From an uncultured Clostridia bacterium (GTDB taxonomy: Bacteria; Bacillota; Clostridia; Christensenellales; DTU072): a stretch of DNA of 64,000 nucleotides. The translations under genes and the position numbers were made by a program. The stretch covers positions 36,031 to 100,030 of the forward strand of contig CAKQTC010000008.1 in the NCBI GenBank assembly GCA_934274515.1, read 5' to 3'. The notes beneath the pieces were generated by a model. It worked only from the letters and a program-made list of their open reading frames with translations. It had not been told where the DNA came from and searched no databases. Below, in pieces: positions 25,938 through 34,801 of this stretch (its first letter is position 1; every line of letters starts with the position of its first letter).

Positions 25938-26450
25938 TTACGCTTTTTCTACGAAATAAACGCGTTTCATTCTTTGGTCTTTGACCGGTCTGTCGCCGCG
26001 CGAAGTGGGAACCGTCGCTATCGCGTCCACCGCGTCCATACCTTCTATTACTTTGCCGAAAGCGGCGTATTCGCCGTCAAGAAACGACGCGTCGGCGTGA
26101 CAAATGAAAAATTGACTGGACGCGCTGTTGTACATCATACTTCTCGCCATAGATATAACTCCGCGAGCGTGCGAGATGGGGTTGTTCACGCCGTTATGCG
26201 CAAACTCGCCTTTTATCGTGTCTTTGCTTCCTCCCATGCCCGTACCCGTCGGGTCTCCGCCCTGTATCATAAATCCCGATATGACGCGGTGAAAAATAAG
26301 CCCGTCGTAAAACTTCTTCTCTACAAGACTTTTGAAGTTCGCAACGGTAATCGGCGCGTTCTTTTCGTCAAGTTCGACGATGATTTTCTTCCCGTCTTCC
26401 ATCTCTATCGCCACGGTGTTAGTGACCGCGGCAGTTTCTTTATAATTCAT
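25938..26450 (-). CDS. Peptidyl-prolyl cis-trans isomerase, cyclophilin type
   Basis: A 170-residue cytoplasmic cyclophilin that speeds proline isomerisation in protein folding. Typical stretches are APITVANF, FHRVISGFMIQGGDPTGTG, SSQFFIC and AAFGKVIEGMD. No signal peptide is present. I chose ATG 26450 because AAGGAG is 7 bp upstream and an earlier in-frame start would add 14 residues unlike the family. Its promoter overlaps the terminator of the upstream glycosyltransferase gene. Confidence 0.92.
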   Translation of the reverse strand: MNYKETAAVTNTVAIEMEDGKKIIVELDEKNAPITVANFKSLVEKKFYDGLIFHRVISGFMIQGGDPTGTGMGGSKDTIKGEFAHNGVNNPISHARGVISMARSMMYNSASSQFFICHADASFLDGEYAAFGKVIEGMDAVDAIATVPTSRGDRPVKDQRMKRVYFVEKA

Positions 26451-26482
26451 TTCGTTGCTCCTTATTTTTAACGTTGTAATTA

Positions 26483-26511
26483 AATATAGCAAAAAAAAAC
26501 GCGCGTGTCAA
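26483..26511 (-). promoter_or_regulatory. Promoter of the cyclophilin gene, embedded in a terminator
   Basis: On the minus strand TTGACA (26506-26511), 17 bp, TATATT (26483-26488). The -35 box lies in the loop and 3' arm of the terminator at 26491-26522, and the terminator T-tract makes up the promoter spacer. Confidence 0.75.
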
Positions 26512-26522
26512 TCGCACGCGCG
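26491..26522 (-). terminator. Terminator of the galactofuranosyltransferase gene
   Basis: Perfect 8-bp stem CGCGCGTG (26500-26507) and CACGCGCG (26515-26522), with T9 on the minus strand (26491-26499). Confidence 0.88.
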
Positions 26523-26563
26523 CTGCGAGCGGAATACTCCGCTTTTCGTTTATGATTTTTACG

Positions 26564-28066
26564 CTATTTCTCTTCGTTTTTTTTGAATCGTTCTTCCCAC
26601 GCTCTTACCGAACACAAGGCGTCGCGTTCTTGTAAAAATTTCGCGTTTGTTTTATGCGCCGTAAACACGAGTCTTATTCCGAGCGCGACGGAGCGCAAAA
26701 ACAAACCGAATCCGTTGATTTTCCCCGTATGGCGCGTCATCAATTCGGCATTAAGTTCGGTCGGGTCGATCTTGTCGAGAAATGCGGGTCCTTTAAGATA
26801 ATCGTTTATCCCGTCTATGACGAACGCAAGTTCTCTTTTGGCGCTTTTAATAAATCTAACGAAACTTCCCCAAAGCCTGCACTCTGCGGCAAAAACGCTG
26901 CTTTTACCGTTGCTCGCCAACGCGATAAGACTGTTTCTCCTAAGATAATAATACGTTTCCGGCGTAAGTTTCGTTTCGAATTCTTTGTGCCAAACACCTA
27001 GCCCGAGCGGAAAAACAAGGGGCGCGGCATTCTCGTTTCGCAATCCGAATTCCGCGTCGTCGTACTTGATAAAAAGTGGCAGCGACAGCCCTTTTTCTTT
27101 AAGCGTCTTCGTCGGATAACAGCAAAACCACCAGCCGCAATAATTGACGTCCGCTTTTGTCGCACAAGCAGTTAAACCGCCGATTTGGGTCGTCCGAATA
27201 TTATGTTTCGGCAGCCGTAACCTAAGTCTTCCGAAATATGCGCCTTGCTCGTAAACAACGGTAGGGTCGGACATTGACAGCATCGCGCCGCCGAGCGCGA
27301 CGTTGCTTTTTTCTTTTTTTAACAGCGACAAAAGTCGCACCGCGTAGAGCGCGGTTTCTCCGTCGAGAGTTATGTCGTCGTCGGTAAGAAAAACGTGCGT
27401 GTCGCCCGATTCCGCACACGCGAGCATACCGCGCGAAAAGCCGCCGCTTCCTCCTAAGTTCTCGTTCGGAATAAGAGTCGCCTTTTCGGGCAAATCTTCC
27501 TTGAAAAGCGTTTTTCCGTTGTCTACGACAAACACGTCCGAATTCGTATTTTTAAGAGCGTCACACAGGATTTTCGCGTTGCGCAAAGCGTCGGTTTCGC
27601 GTTTGTAGGTACAGATTACGAACCCTGCTTTGACGGAATTTATCGCGCACGAATCGTCGCATTCCCAACGTGCGGAGCGGATTACCACGTCCGTTTCCGC
27701 CTTGACCGCCGCAACGAGAATTCCTCCGCGCGCCGTGCCTGCCGGGACGGAACAGTTGTCGAATCCTATACTTGCCGCCACCCTTTCCGCGCGATATTTT
27801 CTTTCCGCGTTTTTAATTTTTCCTACGCCGATATAGCGATAAACGGCGGTAGCCGCTCTCCCGGAAAAATTCATAACGAAACGTACTTCGTTTACCAAAG
27901 TATAATCTCTTAAAAATTCCGCGTCTACGGCGTTAAAAAAAGTCGCAAAACTTACTCTTTCGCCTGCTTTTACAAACAAGCCGTCGCTATTTACGACTCC
28001 GCCGTCGATAAACGCTTTTTCCCCGCCTTGTACGGGGGAAACAGTGGTTATTGTCTTTAATATCAT
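26564..28066 (-). CDS. GlfT2-like galactofuranosyltransferase (GT2 family)
   Basis: A 500-residue GT-A glycosyltransferase. An N-terminal beta-rich domain covers about 1-145. The catalytic domain shows ICTYKRE (151-157), ENLGGSGGFSRGM (202-214), the metal motif TDDDI (228-232), GWWFCCYP (311-318), the base motif YDDAEFG (335-341) and a trailing WHKEF. These are the hallmarks of galactofuranosyltransferases such as mycobacterial GlfT1/GlfT2, which use UDP-galactofuranose. That donor would come from the UDP-galactopyranose mutase encoded at 45968, though the genes are 18 kb apart. It has its own promoter and terminator, so it is monocistronic. Confidence 0.85.
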   Translation of the reverse strand: MILKTITTVSPVQGGEKAFIDGGVVNSDGLFVKAGERVSFATFFNAVDAEFLRDYTLVNEVRFVMNFSGRAATAVYRYIGVGKIKNAERKYRAERVAASIGFDNCSVPAGTARGGILVAAVKAETDVVIRSARWECDDSCAINSVKAGFVICTYKRETDALRNAKILCDALKNTNSDVFVVDNGKTLFKEDLPEKATLIPNENLGGSGGFSRGMLACAESGDTHVFLTDDDITLDGETALYAVRLLSLLKKEKSNVALGGAMLSMSDPTVVYEQGAYFGRLRLRLPKHNIRTTQIGGLTACATKADVNYCGWWFCCYPTKTLKEKGLSLPLFIKYDDAEFGLRNENAAPLVFPLGLGVWHKEFETKLTPETYYYLRRNSLIALASNGKSSVFAAECRLWGSFVRFIKSAKRELAFVIDGINDYLKGPAFLDKIDPTELNAELMTRHTGKINGFGLFLRSVALGIRLVFTAHKTNAKFLQERDALCSVRAWEERFKKNEEK

Positions 28067-28082
28067 TTTATCACCGAATTAT

Positions 28083-28112
28083 ATTGTATCACATCGCACG
28101 CACGTCTATCAA
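28083..28112 (-). promoter_or_regulatory. Promoter of the galactofuranosyltransferase gene
   Basis: On the minus strand TTGATA (28107-28112), 18 bp, TACAAT (28083-28088), 17 bp before the start codon. Confidence 0.65.
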
Positions 28113-28197
28113 GCGTTATTCCGCGTTTGCTTTTTCCCGACGTTTTCTCGGTTATTTTCGTCAAAAAACATTCCCTAACTCGCGACAACGCGCTCTT

Positions 28198-29073
28198 TTA
28201 CTCTTTCGGCGCGCTTTTCTCCGCGGGAATAAAATCTACGTCCGCGCCTGTTTCTTCTTTCAGAAAAGCGCGTAGCCTATCACACTCGACGGCTATTTCT
28301 TCCCGACACAGCCCGTCAACGAACAAAACGAATACCGTTCCGTAACACGCCCTGTATCCGTAATCGTGCAGTCGTATTTTTTGTATTTCTTTTACTAAGC
28401 GACTTTCCCGACACGTTTTGACGACGATTTCTCTCTCTTCGACGCAACTTTTCGCTCCGCTAAGCACGCCGAGATTGTCCTTAACCATTTTTATCGACGT
28501 TATTATAATGATAACGCTTATTACGATGCCGAATATGGAATCAACGGCATAGTTGAGTTTTGACGAAACGGTAAACGAGATGAGCGTGGCGGTCGTTATT
28601 CCAACGTCGAGAAAACTGTCCGTTTCTAGCGCGCGGAACGAACTCGATTTTATCGACCTGTTAAACAACCCGTACCCTACCGCCATTCCGATTTTAACGA
28701 GTATGCCTACGGATATGAGAATAAAACTCTCCCAACCGAACCAAACGGGTTCGGGCATAACGATACGATTAATCGAATCGAAAAGGAAAACGCCGCCCAT
28801 AACGGTCGCCGCCGCACTTACTATGAACGCCGCGACGTACTCCGCTCTGCCGTTACCGTACGGGTACTTCTCGTTTTTCGGCATTGCCGAGCAAGCGAGC
28901 GCGATGATTACGACTATAGAAGTAAACGTGTCGATAAACCCGTTCGTCGCGTCAAGCAAAATACAAAGACTATTCGTCCGTAACCCGACAAACAGTTTGG
29001 TTAGCGCAAGCGCAAGGTTAAGCACGACTCCGCACGAAACTATTATAAGCGCTTTTTTCGTTCTGTTTAGCAT
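28198..29073 (-). CDS. Cation diffusion facilitator, possible manganese exporter
   Basis: A 291-residue CDF protein with about six membrane segments to residue 205 and a cytoplasmic metal-chaperone-like domain after it. CDF transport sites use residues in TM2 and TM5. Here TM2 has DATNGFID (Asn44, Asp48) and TM5 has ETDSFLD (Asp152, Asp156). An Asn/Asp-Asp/Asp site is associated with Mn2+ exporters such as MntE, whereas Zn2+ exporters keep a His in TM2 or TM5. The substrate is therefore an inference. GGAGAAATCGATT precedes the ATG. The gene is divergent from the third GPH symporter. Confidence 0.85.
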   Translation of the reverse strand: MLNRTKKALIIVSCGVVLNLALALTKLFVGLRTNSLCILLDATNGFIDTFTSIVVIIALACSAMPKNEKYPYGNGRAEYVAAFIVSAAATVMGGVFLFDSINRIVMPEPVWFGWESFILISVGILVKIGMAVGYGLFNRSIKSSSFRALETDSFLDVGITTATLISFTVSSKLNYAVDSIFGIVISVIIIITSIKMVKDNLGVLSGAKSCVEEREIVVKTCRESRLVKEIQKIRLHDYGYRACYGTVFVLFVDGLCREEIAVECDRLRAFLKEETGADVDFIPAEKSAPKE

Positions 29074-29189
29074 AATCGATTTCTCCGTTTTTTATTTTAT
29101 CATACCTTTCGACGTTTTGAAAAATATTTAAGACACGTTTTTTGTAAATAAGTAAACGAATTTCGGTCGCTTTTCGCAAATAATACGTA

Positions 29190-29219
29190 TTGACGAAACC
29201 GTTACTCTCGTTTTATAAT
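29190..29219 (+). promoter_or_regulatory. Promoter of the third GPH symporter
   Basis: TTGACG (29190-29195), 18 bp, TATAAT (29214-29219). No clear palindrome overlaps it. Confidence 0.75.
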
Positions 29220-29291
29220 GTTATCGACGCGCAATAGCGGAACAAAACGACAATTCCCTTTCTTGCGTGATTTTTTTATACGGAGGGGCGT

Positions 29292-30983
29292 ATGGCTTCG
29301 GAAAATACATCGACCGTTACGCAAGAAGAACATTTACTCACAAAACGAAACTTTTGGTGTTTCGCGCTCGGTACTTTCGGAAGAGATTTTGCTTATAACC
29401 TTTTCGTCACGAACTTGCTTGCGTTTATCCTTTTTACGAAAACGCTTAGCGATTTACAGTTTTCTTTCGTAAGCGCGATAATTATCATAGCGAGAATTTT
29501 CGACGCCGTTAACGACCCGATTATGGGCGGTATAGTGGAAAATACGCGTTCGCGGTTCGGCAAATTCCGTCCCTGGATTGCGATAGGAGCGGTCAGTACC
29601 TGTCTTGTCATCGTGCTACTGTTCTCCGTACCCGTAGACGGATGGGGTTTTATCGCTTTCCTCGCGGCAATGTACTTTGCGTTTAGCATAACTTTCACGA
29701 TGAACGATATTTCTTATTGGGCATTGCTGCCGCACCTTGCCCGCAACACGCACGAACGAAACCGACTTTCGTCGGTGACGCAACTCGTAGTTTCCGCAGG
29801 CGGCGGACTTGCGCTTATCGCCATTCCCGCTCTCACGACTACTTATTCCCGCTTTCTCGGAGGCAGCGCGCGTAGCGCGTATATGTGGATTTCTATAATT
29901 TGCGCCGCGTTATTCCTTATATCTACGGCTATCACTTTCTTCGGAGTTAAAGACCATACCGAAGTCGTTAAAGGCGACGCACGTTCGCCGCTTTCAAAAA
30001 CCGACGAAAAACTGTCCGTAAAAGATATGTTCCGCGTGCTTAAAAACAACGACCAACTGCTTATCGCCGCGCTCGTTATGATACTTTTCAATCTCGGCAC
30101 AGGCGTCATTAACGCGGGACTTATCACCACGTTCGTTTATTTTAATTTCGGGTACAACGGGTTGCTTACCACGGTTTTCGGCGCATTCGGCGCAATAGTA
30201 ACCGTTTTGTTTACCGTAGTTTTCCCGTCGCTTATCAAAAAATTCGGCAGGACGCGTCTTGTTACTTGCGGCGGTTTTATGATTATTTGCGGTTATGCGG
30301 TAATGCTTATCTTAGGACTTCTCGTGCCTAACGGACCCGCTTTGATAAAGGTTCTCGGTATGCAGTTCAATCTGCGGTTCATTCTTATGGCGTTCGCTTT
30401 CGGTATCGCCTGTCTCGGACAAAGTTGTTATTACAATATGATTTTTCTCGATATGACGAACACCGTCGAATACAACGAATGGAAAACGGGCAAACGCGAA
30501 GAAAGTCTTATCTTTTCTCTCCGCCCGTTTACCGCAAAACTGTCCACCGCGCTGCAACAACTTCTCGTAATGATAGTATATCTCGCTGTCGGCGTACTCG
30601 GCGTAACCAACCAAATAAGCGCTCTCGACAAACAGGCAAGCCGCGGAGAAATCACTAACGACCAAATGTTATCGAAAATAAACGAACTGCTCGCAAACGT
30701 TCCCGACTCGAAAAAGAACGGTTTGCTTATCGCTATGTGCATCATTCCGATAATCTTTATGATAATCGCAATGATTCTCTATAAGAAAAAGTTTATCCTT
30801 AACGACGCCGCCTACGAAAAAATCAAACTCGAAATAGCGGCAAGAAAACAAGCGGAGTCCGAAAGGGACGAACAAACCGTCGAAGAAACGGACGAACAAA
30901 CCGTCGAAGAATGCGAAACCTCGACTTCAATAACCGCAGAAATCGCCGAAACCGCCGCTTCTTTACCCGACGACACCCCCTAA
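29292..30983 (+). CDS. GPH-family (MelB-like) sugar symporter
   Basis: A 563-residue MFS_2 transporter, the third in the window. TM2-TM3 signature: RIFDAVNDPIMGGIVENTRSR then FGKFRPW. About 12 membrane segments end near residue 500. The C-terminal 60 residues are acidic and contain a short direct repeat (DEQTVEE twice, residues about 525-545). No enzyme gene is next to it, so the substrate cannot be guessed. ACGGAGGGG lies 6 bp before the ATG. No terminator is evident in the 120 bp downstream. Confidence 0.9.
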   Translation: MASENTSTVTQEEHLLTKRNFWCFALGTFGRDFAYNLFVTNLLAFILFTKTLSDLQFSFVSAIIIIARIFDAVNDPIMGGIVENTRSRFGKFRPWIAIGAVSTCLVIVLLFSVPVDGWGFIAFLAAMYFAFSITFTMNDISYWALLPHLARNTHERNRLSSVTQLVVSAGGGLALIAIPALTTTYSRFLGGSARSAYMWISIICAALFLISTAITFFGVKDHTEVVKGDARSPLSKTDEKLSVKDMFRVLKNNDQLLIAALVMILFNLGTGVINAGLITTFVYFNFGYNGLLTTVFGAFGAIVTVLFTVVFPSLIKKFGRTRLVTCGGFMIICGYAVMLILGLLVPNGPALIKVLGMQFNLRFILMAFAFGIACLGQSCYYNMIFLDMTNTVEYNEWKTGKREESLIFSLRPFTAKLSTALQQLLVMIVYLAVGVLGVTNQISALDKQASRGEITNDQMLSKINELLANVPDSKKNGLLIAMCIIPIIFMIIAMILYKKKFILNDAAYEKIKLEIAARKQAESERDEQTVEETDEQTVEECETSTSITAEIAETAASLPDDTP

Positions 30984-31102
30984 CGAAGTGCCTCCGTTCG
31001 CATTAAAAGTAATACATTTTTTGCGGATATAAAAATTTCTGCGCGAGAAAGCGGTTTTGCGGGTATTTACTTAATATAATATATAATTTACGCATACGCG
31101 CA

Positions 31103-31131
31103 TTGACAAAAAGTTTATTTAGTTATATCAT
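31103..31131 (+). promoter_or_regulatory. Promoter of the large Ig-like lipoprotein, almost no leader
   Basis: TTGACA (31103-31108), 17 bp, TATCAT (31126-31131). The start codon at 31141 is only 9 bp after the -10 box, and no Shine-Dalgarno sequence is present, so the mRNA is probably leaderless or nearly so. Confidence 0.65.
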
Positions 31132-31140
31132 TATTTATGT

Positions 31141-34100
31141 ATGGCTAAGAAGTTAAATAAAAAACTCACTGTTCTTGTTCTTGCGACGATTTGCATCGTC
31201 GGGCTTATGTTTGTTTTATGTTCCTGCGACGGTTTGATTAAGGACAAATCTTACGAGAATGAAGATTATATCGAAGTTAAATCTTTGCGCATAGCAACGG
31301 GTTCGGCTAATATTTTTATGTCGTCATCGGGAGAACCCAGCGTAAAACAACTCGACATCGTTACCGAGCCGTCCGACGCCACCAACAAGAAATTAGTCTA
31401 TTACATTCCATCCGATTATCACGGTTATCTTACCGTTTCGGATACGGGACTTCTTACTGCGCACAAAGTCACCGACGGGCTTGTTATCCCCGTAACCGTT
31501 ACCAGCACGACCAACTCTGCGGCGAAACTTACCGTAAGTGTAATCGTTGAAGACGTAGCGGTGCAAAAAGTCGGTTTTGCCGAAGAAAAACTTTCTCTTA
31601 CCTACAACGGAAAAACCGCCAAAGTATCCCCTGTTTACAAGCCGTCGCACGCTATCGACGGCAGAAACGCCGTTTTCTCTTCGACAAACGACGATATATG
31701 TTTGGTTTCATCCGACGGAACGGTTACTCCCGTCGGCGTAGGACATGCGCGCGTCGTAGTGACCTGCACCACGCGTACAGGTAAATCGATTACAAACTAT
31801 CTCGAAACTTTTGTTTCTTACGCGACGGGCGATTATCAACTTCAAGTGTCGGGAAATCCGTCGTTCAATCAAGTTATCGGTAACTACACCCCGATTGACT
31901 TTACGTTGCTCGTTCTTGGCGAAAACGTTGACCCGAACCCGGACATATCTTGGTACGTCGGAGAAACGGCTCGCGTGGATTCTAACGAAGACCGTCGGCA
32001 ATACACGCATATTCCTACCGCCACTACCGAACTTTCATATTACATCAAAGTCATAGTTCAACCCTATCAAGGCAACCCGGTCGTTCTTAAAAGCGACGTC
32101 ATTACTTGTCACAACGCGTTCAACGGTATCGTACTTACCTACGACAATTTATCTTCGGTTTACGAAGGTTATCGCTACGGCGACGAAGTTACTTTCGATA
32201 TAAGTTCGGGCGACCCGTCCGCAACGATTGTTTCGTACGCGTGGGATTTGTCGTTTGCTTCGGACGCGAAAAACGAAGTTCGGGTAGCGACCACTTCTCT
32301 TATCGAAAAAAATCTTACCCGTCGCATTAACGTAACGGGCGATTACTCGCTTATCGCAAAAGGGCTTGACGCAAACGGTTTTCTCGTAAGCCAACAAAAA
32401 TTTACGTTTTCCTCGGAAAAATACACCGTAGGCGACACGCTCGTGGTTTCCCCGTCGCCTTCTCAATACGGGTTGCCGCCGGACAGTTACCACTGGTACG
32501 TTGTTCCTTGCGATGAAGACGGCAATTACGACGTTTCTAAAAAAACTCTTTATGCCGACACTCAAAACGGCAAAAAACTCGTTATGCCCCTTGACAAAAG
32601 CGGCGCGTTTCGTTTGCTCGTTACCGCGTCCATCGGCGGTGTACCTGCTACCACGCTCGTAAACGGCGAAAGCAAACCGTACGAACTCGTCAGCGACGTA
32701 ATAAGAGTTTACGGCGACGGATACGAATACGCTTACTCGGCGGAAGAAAGTCTGCTCCCGATAAGCGAACGCAGCGACGCGGCACGTCTTTCGAGCAAAG
32801 ACTATTCCTTTATCGACAACGTTACTCTCGAAGGTATCGGCGGTCGTACGACTTGGAAAGACTATCTCTTGTTTGTAAAATGGGATAACTTCGGACCCGT
32901 CCCGTCGTACGTTATCGAAATAACGAAATCAAACGGCGACGTCGTATTCGTCGATAGCGCAAACCCCGGTTCGTCGAGATTCGGAAGCAACTACTGTTAT
33001 GTTTCGTCCGACGTTGTTTCGCTTAACGACGCGTTCGGCATCCGAATTAAACAAAAGAACGGTTCGTACTCCCCTATCGTCAATTACGGGACCCTTAACG
33101 AGCAAGGAACTAGCGACAAAACGCATATAGCGTCGTTCGATAGAACGCTGTATCCGTTCTTCTCCGTCATCGGTTATAACAACTCCGCAAGGGACTACAC
33201 GGTTGCGCAAACGAAGATTATGGACGCGCCTGCGATAAACGGTTACATTACCGACATGCGCGACCTTATCGCTTACGTTTCTTTCGTGTCGGCGTTCCGT
33301 CCGACCAAAAACACGTATATTCAACACTCCACTGTCGAGCGAGGCGAAGCGGGGCGTTTCGACGTTTACACCGCCGACCTTTATATCCCGTTCACTTACA
33401 CCTCGCATTACGAAAGGATTTATCCGCACGGGCTTACCGAAAACGAACTGTCTTCTTACAACGACCATCACGTTGACATTGCAAAACTTTTCTATGCCGC
33501 CGCAAACGCGCTTCCTTACAAAGACGCATTCCGTCTTGAATTTATCGAGCGTGAAGAAGGCATACGCGTAGTGATGTTGTTCCCTGCGAATACGAGAATC
33601 GAAAACACGCATACTCAGAAAGGCGAAACCACGCAAAGTTTACGGTACGAGCCCGATATTTCGGAAACCGTGGACGTAAGCGGTCTTCCCGTCGATTTAC
33701 TCGACGAAGTAACCGTTTCCTCTTCCGATCAACTCGTCGAAATGCTCATACGCGGTTATCGTCCCGTCCCCGGAGTGGATTCGCTCGTAACCCTTTACAA
33801 AATAATCAAAGAAGAAGTCGTACGCATTACCTCTTCTAAAATGACGGAAGCGGAGAAAGCGGTTGCGTTTTACGATTATCTTGCGCTTAACACCGCACTC
33901 GACCCCAAAATCAAGACGCTTGCGTCCACGCTCACTCCGCAAGAACTGTACCGCTACGACGCGTTTCGTATCGAAAGCGCGTTTACGGGAAATCGCGCGA
34001 CAACGGACGTCGGCTTGGCGAAAGCGTACGCCGCGCTGTGTCGTGTAGCGGGAATACCCTGTATTGTCGTTACCGCGTACGCGCGCGGCGCCGTTCATAT

Positions 34101-34557
34101 GTTTAACAAAGTATACGTCGGCGGAGAATGGTTTATCGCGGACGTTGCCGGCGGAATGGCTGTCGCGGACGGTCGTCCGGTGGTCAACTACGATTATCTG
34201 TTCATTTCGGACGAACGCTTTATCGAATTGTACACCGAAGGAAGCGACGTTGCGTCTATCTACGGCGAGGTTCCCGTTTCCGCCAAAAACGCGAACTATT
34301 CGGATAAATTCGCCGTTTCTTCCGACGAAAACGCGTTGCGCTCGTTCTTTGAAACTTGCAGAAATAAGCGCGTCGGAAGTTATTGCGTCGAAATTCGTTT
34401 TAACAAATCTCAATTCGCAGACGCTGCGGAGATAAAGAAACATATCAAGGCTCTTTCCTTTGACGGAATTAGTGTCAACTCCGAAATATACGTCATCGAC
34501 GAAGAAAACCCCGACGAATTCAGAACTCTTGTAATTTTTGACGTTCTCGGCGAATAA
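31141..34557 (+). CDS. Large lipoprotein with Ig-like domains and inactive transglutaminase-like domain
   Basis: A 1138-residue secreted lipoprotein (Cys29 in VLCSC). Residues about 45-240 hold two bacterial Ig-like (BIG2) domains, with the usual SSTNDDICLVSSDGTVTPVGVGHARVVVT pattern broken here at about 190-215. More beta-sandwich modules follow to about 900. The C-terminal region from about 915 to 1040 is transglutaminase-like: GLAKAYAALCRVAGIPC, then VHMFNKVYVGGEWFIADVAG. His986 and Asp1001 of the triad are kept, but the position of the catalytic Cys is Ala960. It is therefore probably a binding module, not an enzyme. feoA follows after 22 bp. Confidence 0.82.
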   Translation: MAKKLNKKLTVLVLATICIVGLMFVLCSCDGLIKDKSYENEDYIEVKSLRIATGSANIFMSSSGEPSVKQLDIVTEPSDATNKKLVYYIPSDYHGYLTVSDTGLLTAHKVTDGLVIPVTVTSTTNSAAKLTVSVIVEDVAVQKVGFAEEKLSLTYNGKTAKVSPVYKPSHAIDGRNAVFSSTNDDICLVSSDGTVTPVGVGHARVVVTCTTRTGKSITNYLETFVSYATGDYQLQVSGNPSFNQVIGNYTPIDFTLLVLGENVDPNPDISWYVGETARVDSNEDRRQYTHIPTATTELSYYIKVIVQPYQGNPVVLKSDVITCHNAFNGIVLTYDNLSSVYEGYRYGDEVTFDISSGDPSATIVSYAWDLSFASDAKNEVRVATTSLIEKNLTRRINVTGDYSLIAKGLDANGFLVSQQKFTFSSEKYTVGDTLVVSPSPSQYGLPPDSYHWYVVPCDEDGNYDVSKKTLYADTQNGKKLVMPLDKSGAFRLLVTASIGGVPATTLVNGESKPYELVSDVIRVYGDGYEYAYSAEESLLPISERSDAARLSSKDYSFIDNVTLEGIGGRTTWKDYLLFVKWDNFGPVPSYVIEITKSNGDVVFVDSANPGSSRFGSNYCYVSSDVVSLNDAFGIRIKQKNGSYSPIVNYGTLNEQGTSDKTHIASFDRTLYPFFSVIGYNNSARDYTVAQTKIMDAPAINGYITDMRDLIAYVSFVSAFRPTKNTYIQHSTVERGEAGRFDVYTADLYIPFTYTSHYERIYPHGLTENELSSYNDHHVDIAKLFYAAANALPYKDAFRLEFIEREEGIRVVMLFPANTRIENTHTQKGETTQSLRYEPDISETVDVSGLPVDLLDEVTVSSSDQLVEMLIRGYRPVPGVDSLVTLYKIIKEEVVRITSSKMTEAEKAVAFYDYLALNTALDPKIKTLASTLTPQELYRYDAFRIESAFTGNRATTDVGLAKAYAALCRVAGIPCIVVTAYARGAVHMFNKVYVGGEWFIADVAGGMAVADGRPVVNYDYLFISDERFIELYTEGSDVASIYGEVPVSAKNANYSDKFAVSSDENALRSFFETCRNKRVGSYCVEIRFNKSQFADAAEIKKHIKALSFDGISVNSEIYVIDEENPDEFRTLVIFDVLGE

Positions 34558-34579
34558 CATATCCTTATAAAAGGACGTA

Positions 34580-34801
34580 TTGACCCTCAACAATCTTAAA
34601 ATCGGACAAACCGCGACTATCGTCGCAGTGGGCGGCGACGGAGAACTTCGTCGTCGTTTACTCGATATGGGTTTAACTCCGAAAACGAGCGTTACCGTCG
34701 TTAAATTCGCGCCGCTCGGCGATCCCGTGCAAATAACCGTGCGCGGTTATGTCCTTTCCGTTCGTCTATCCGACGCCGAACTCATATCGGTGCGCCTATG
34801 A
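34580..34801 (+). CDS. feoA: Ferrous iron transport protein A
   Basis: A 73-residue SH3-like protein. It matches FeoA through the pattern LKIGQTATIVAVGGDGELRR, LLDMGLTPKTSV and a C-terminal RLSDAELI. FeoA helps FeoB import Fe2+ under low oxygen. The start is TTG at 34580, preceded by AAAGGACG at about 4 bp; no ATG is available. Its stop overlaps the feoB ATG (ATGA), giving coupled translation. Confidence 0.9.
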   Translation: MTLNNLKIGQTATIVAVGGDGELRRRLLDMGLTPKTSVTVVKFAPLGDPVQITVRGYVLSVRLSDAELISVRL

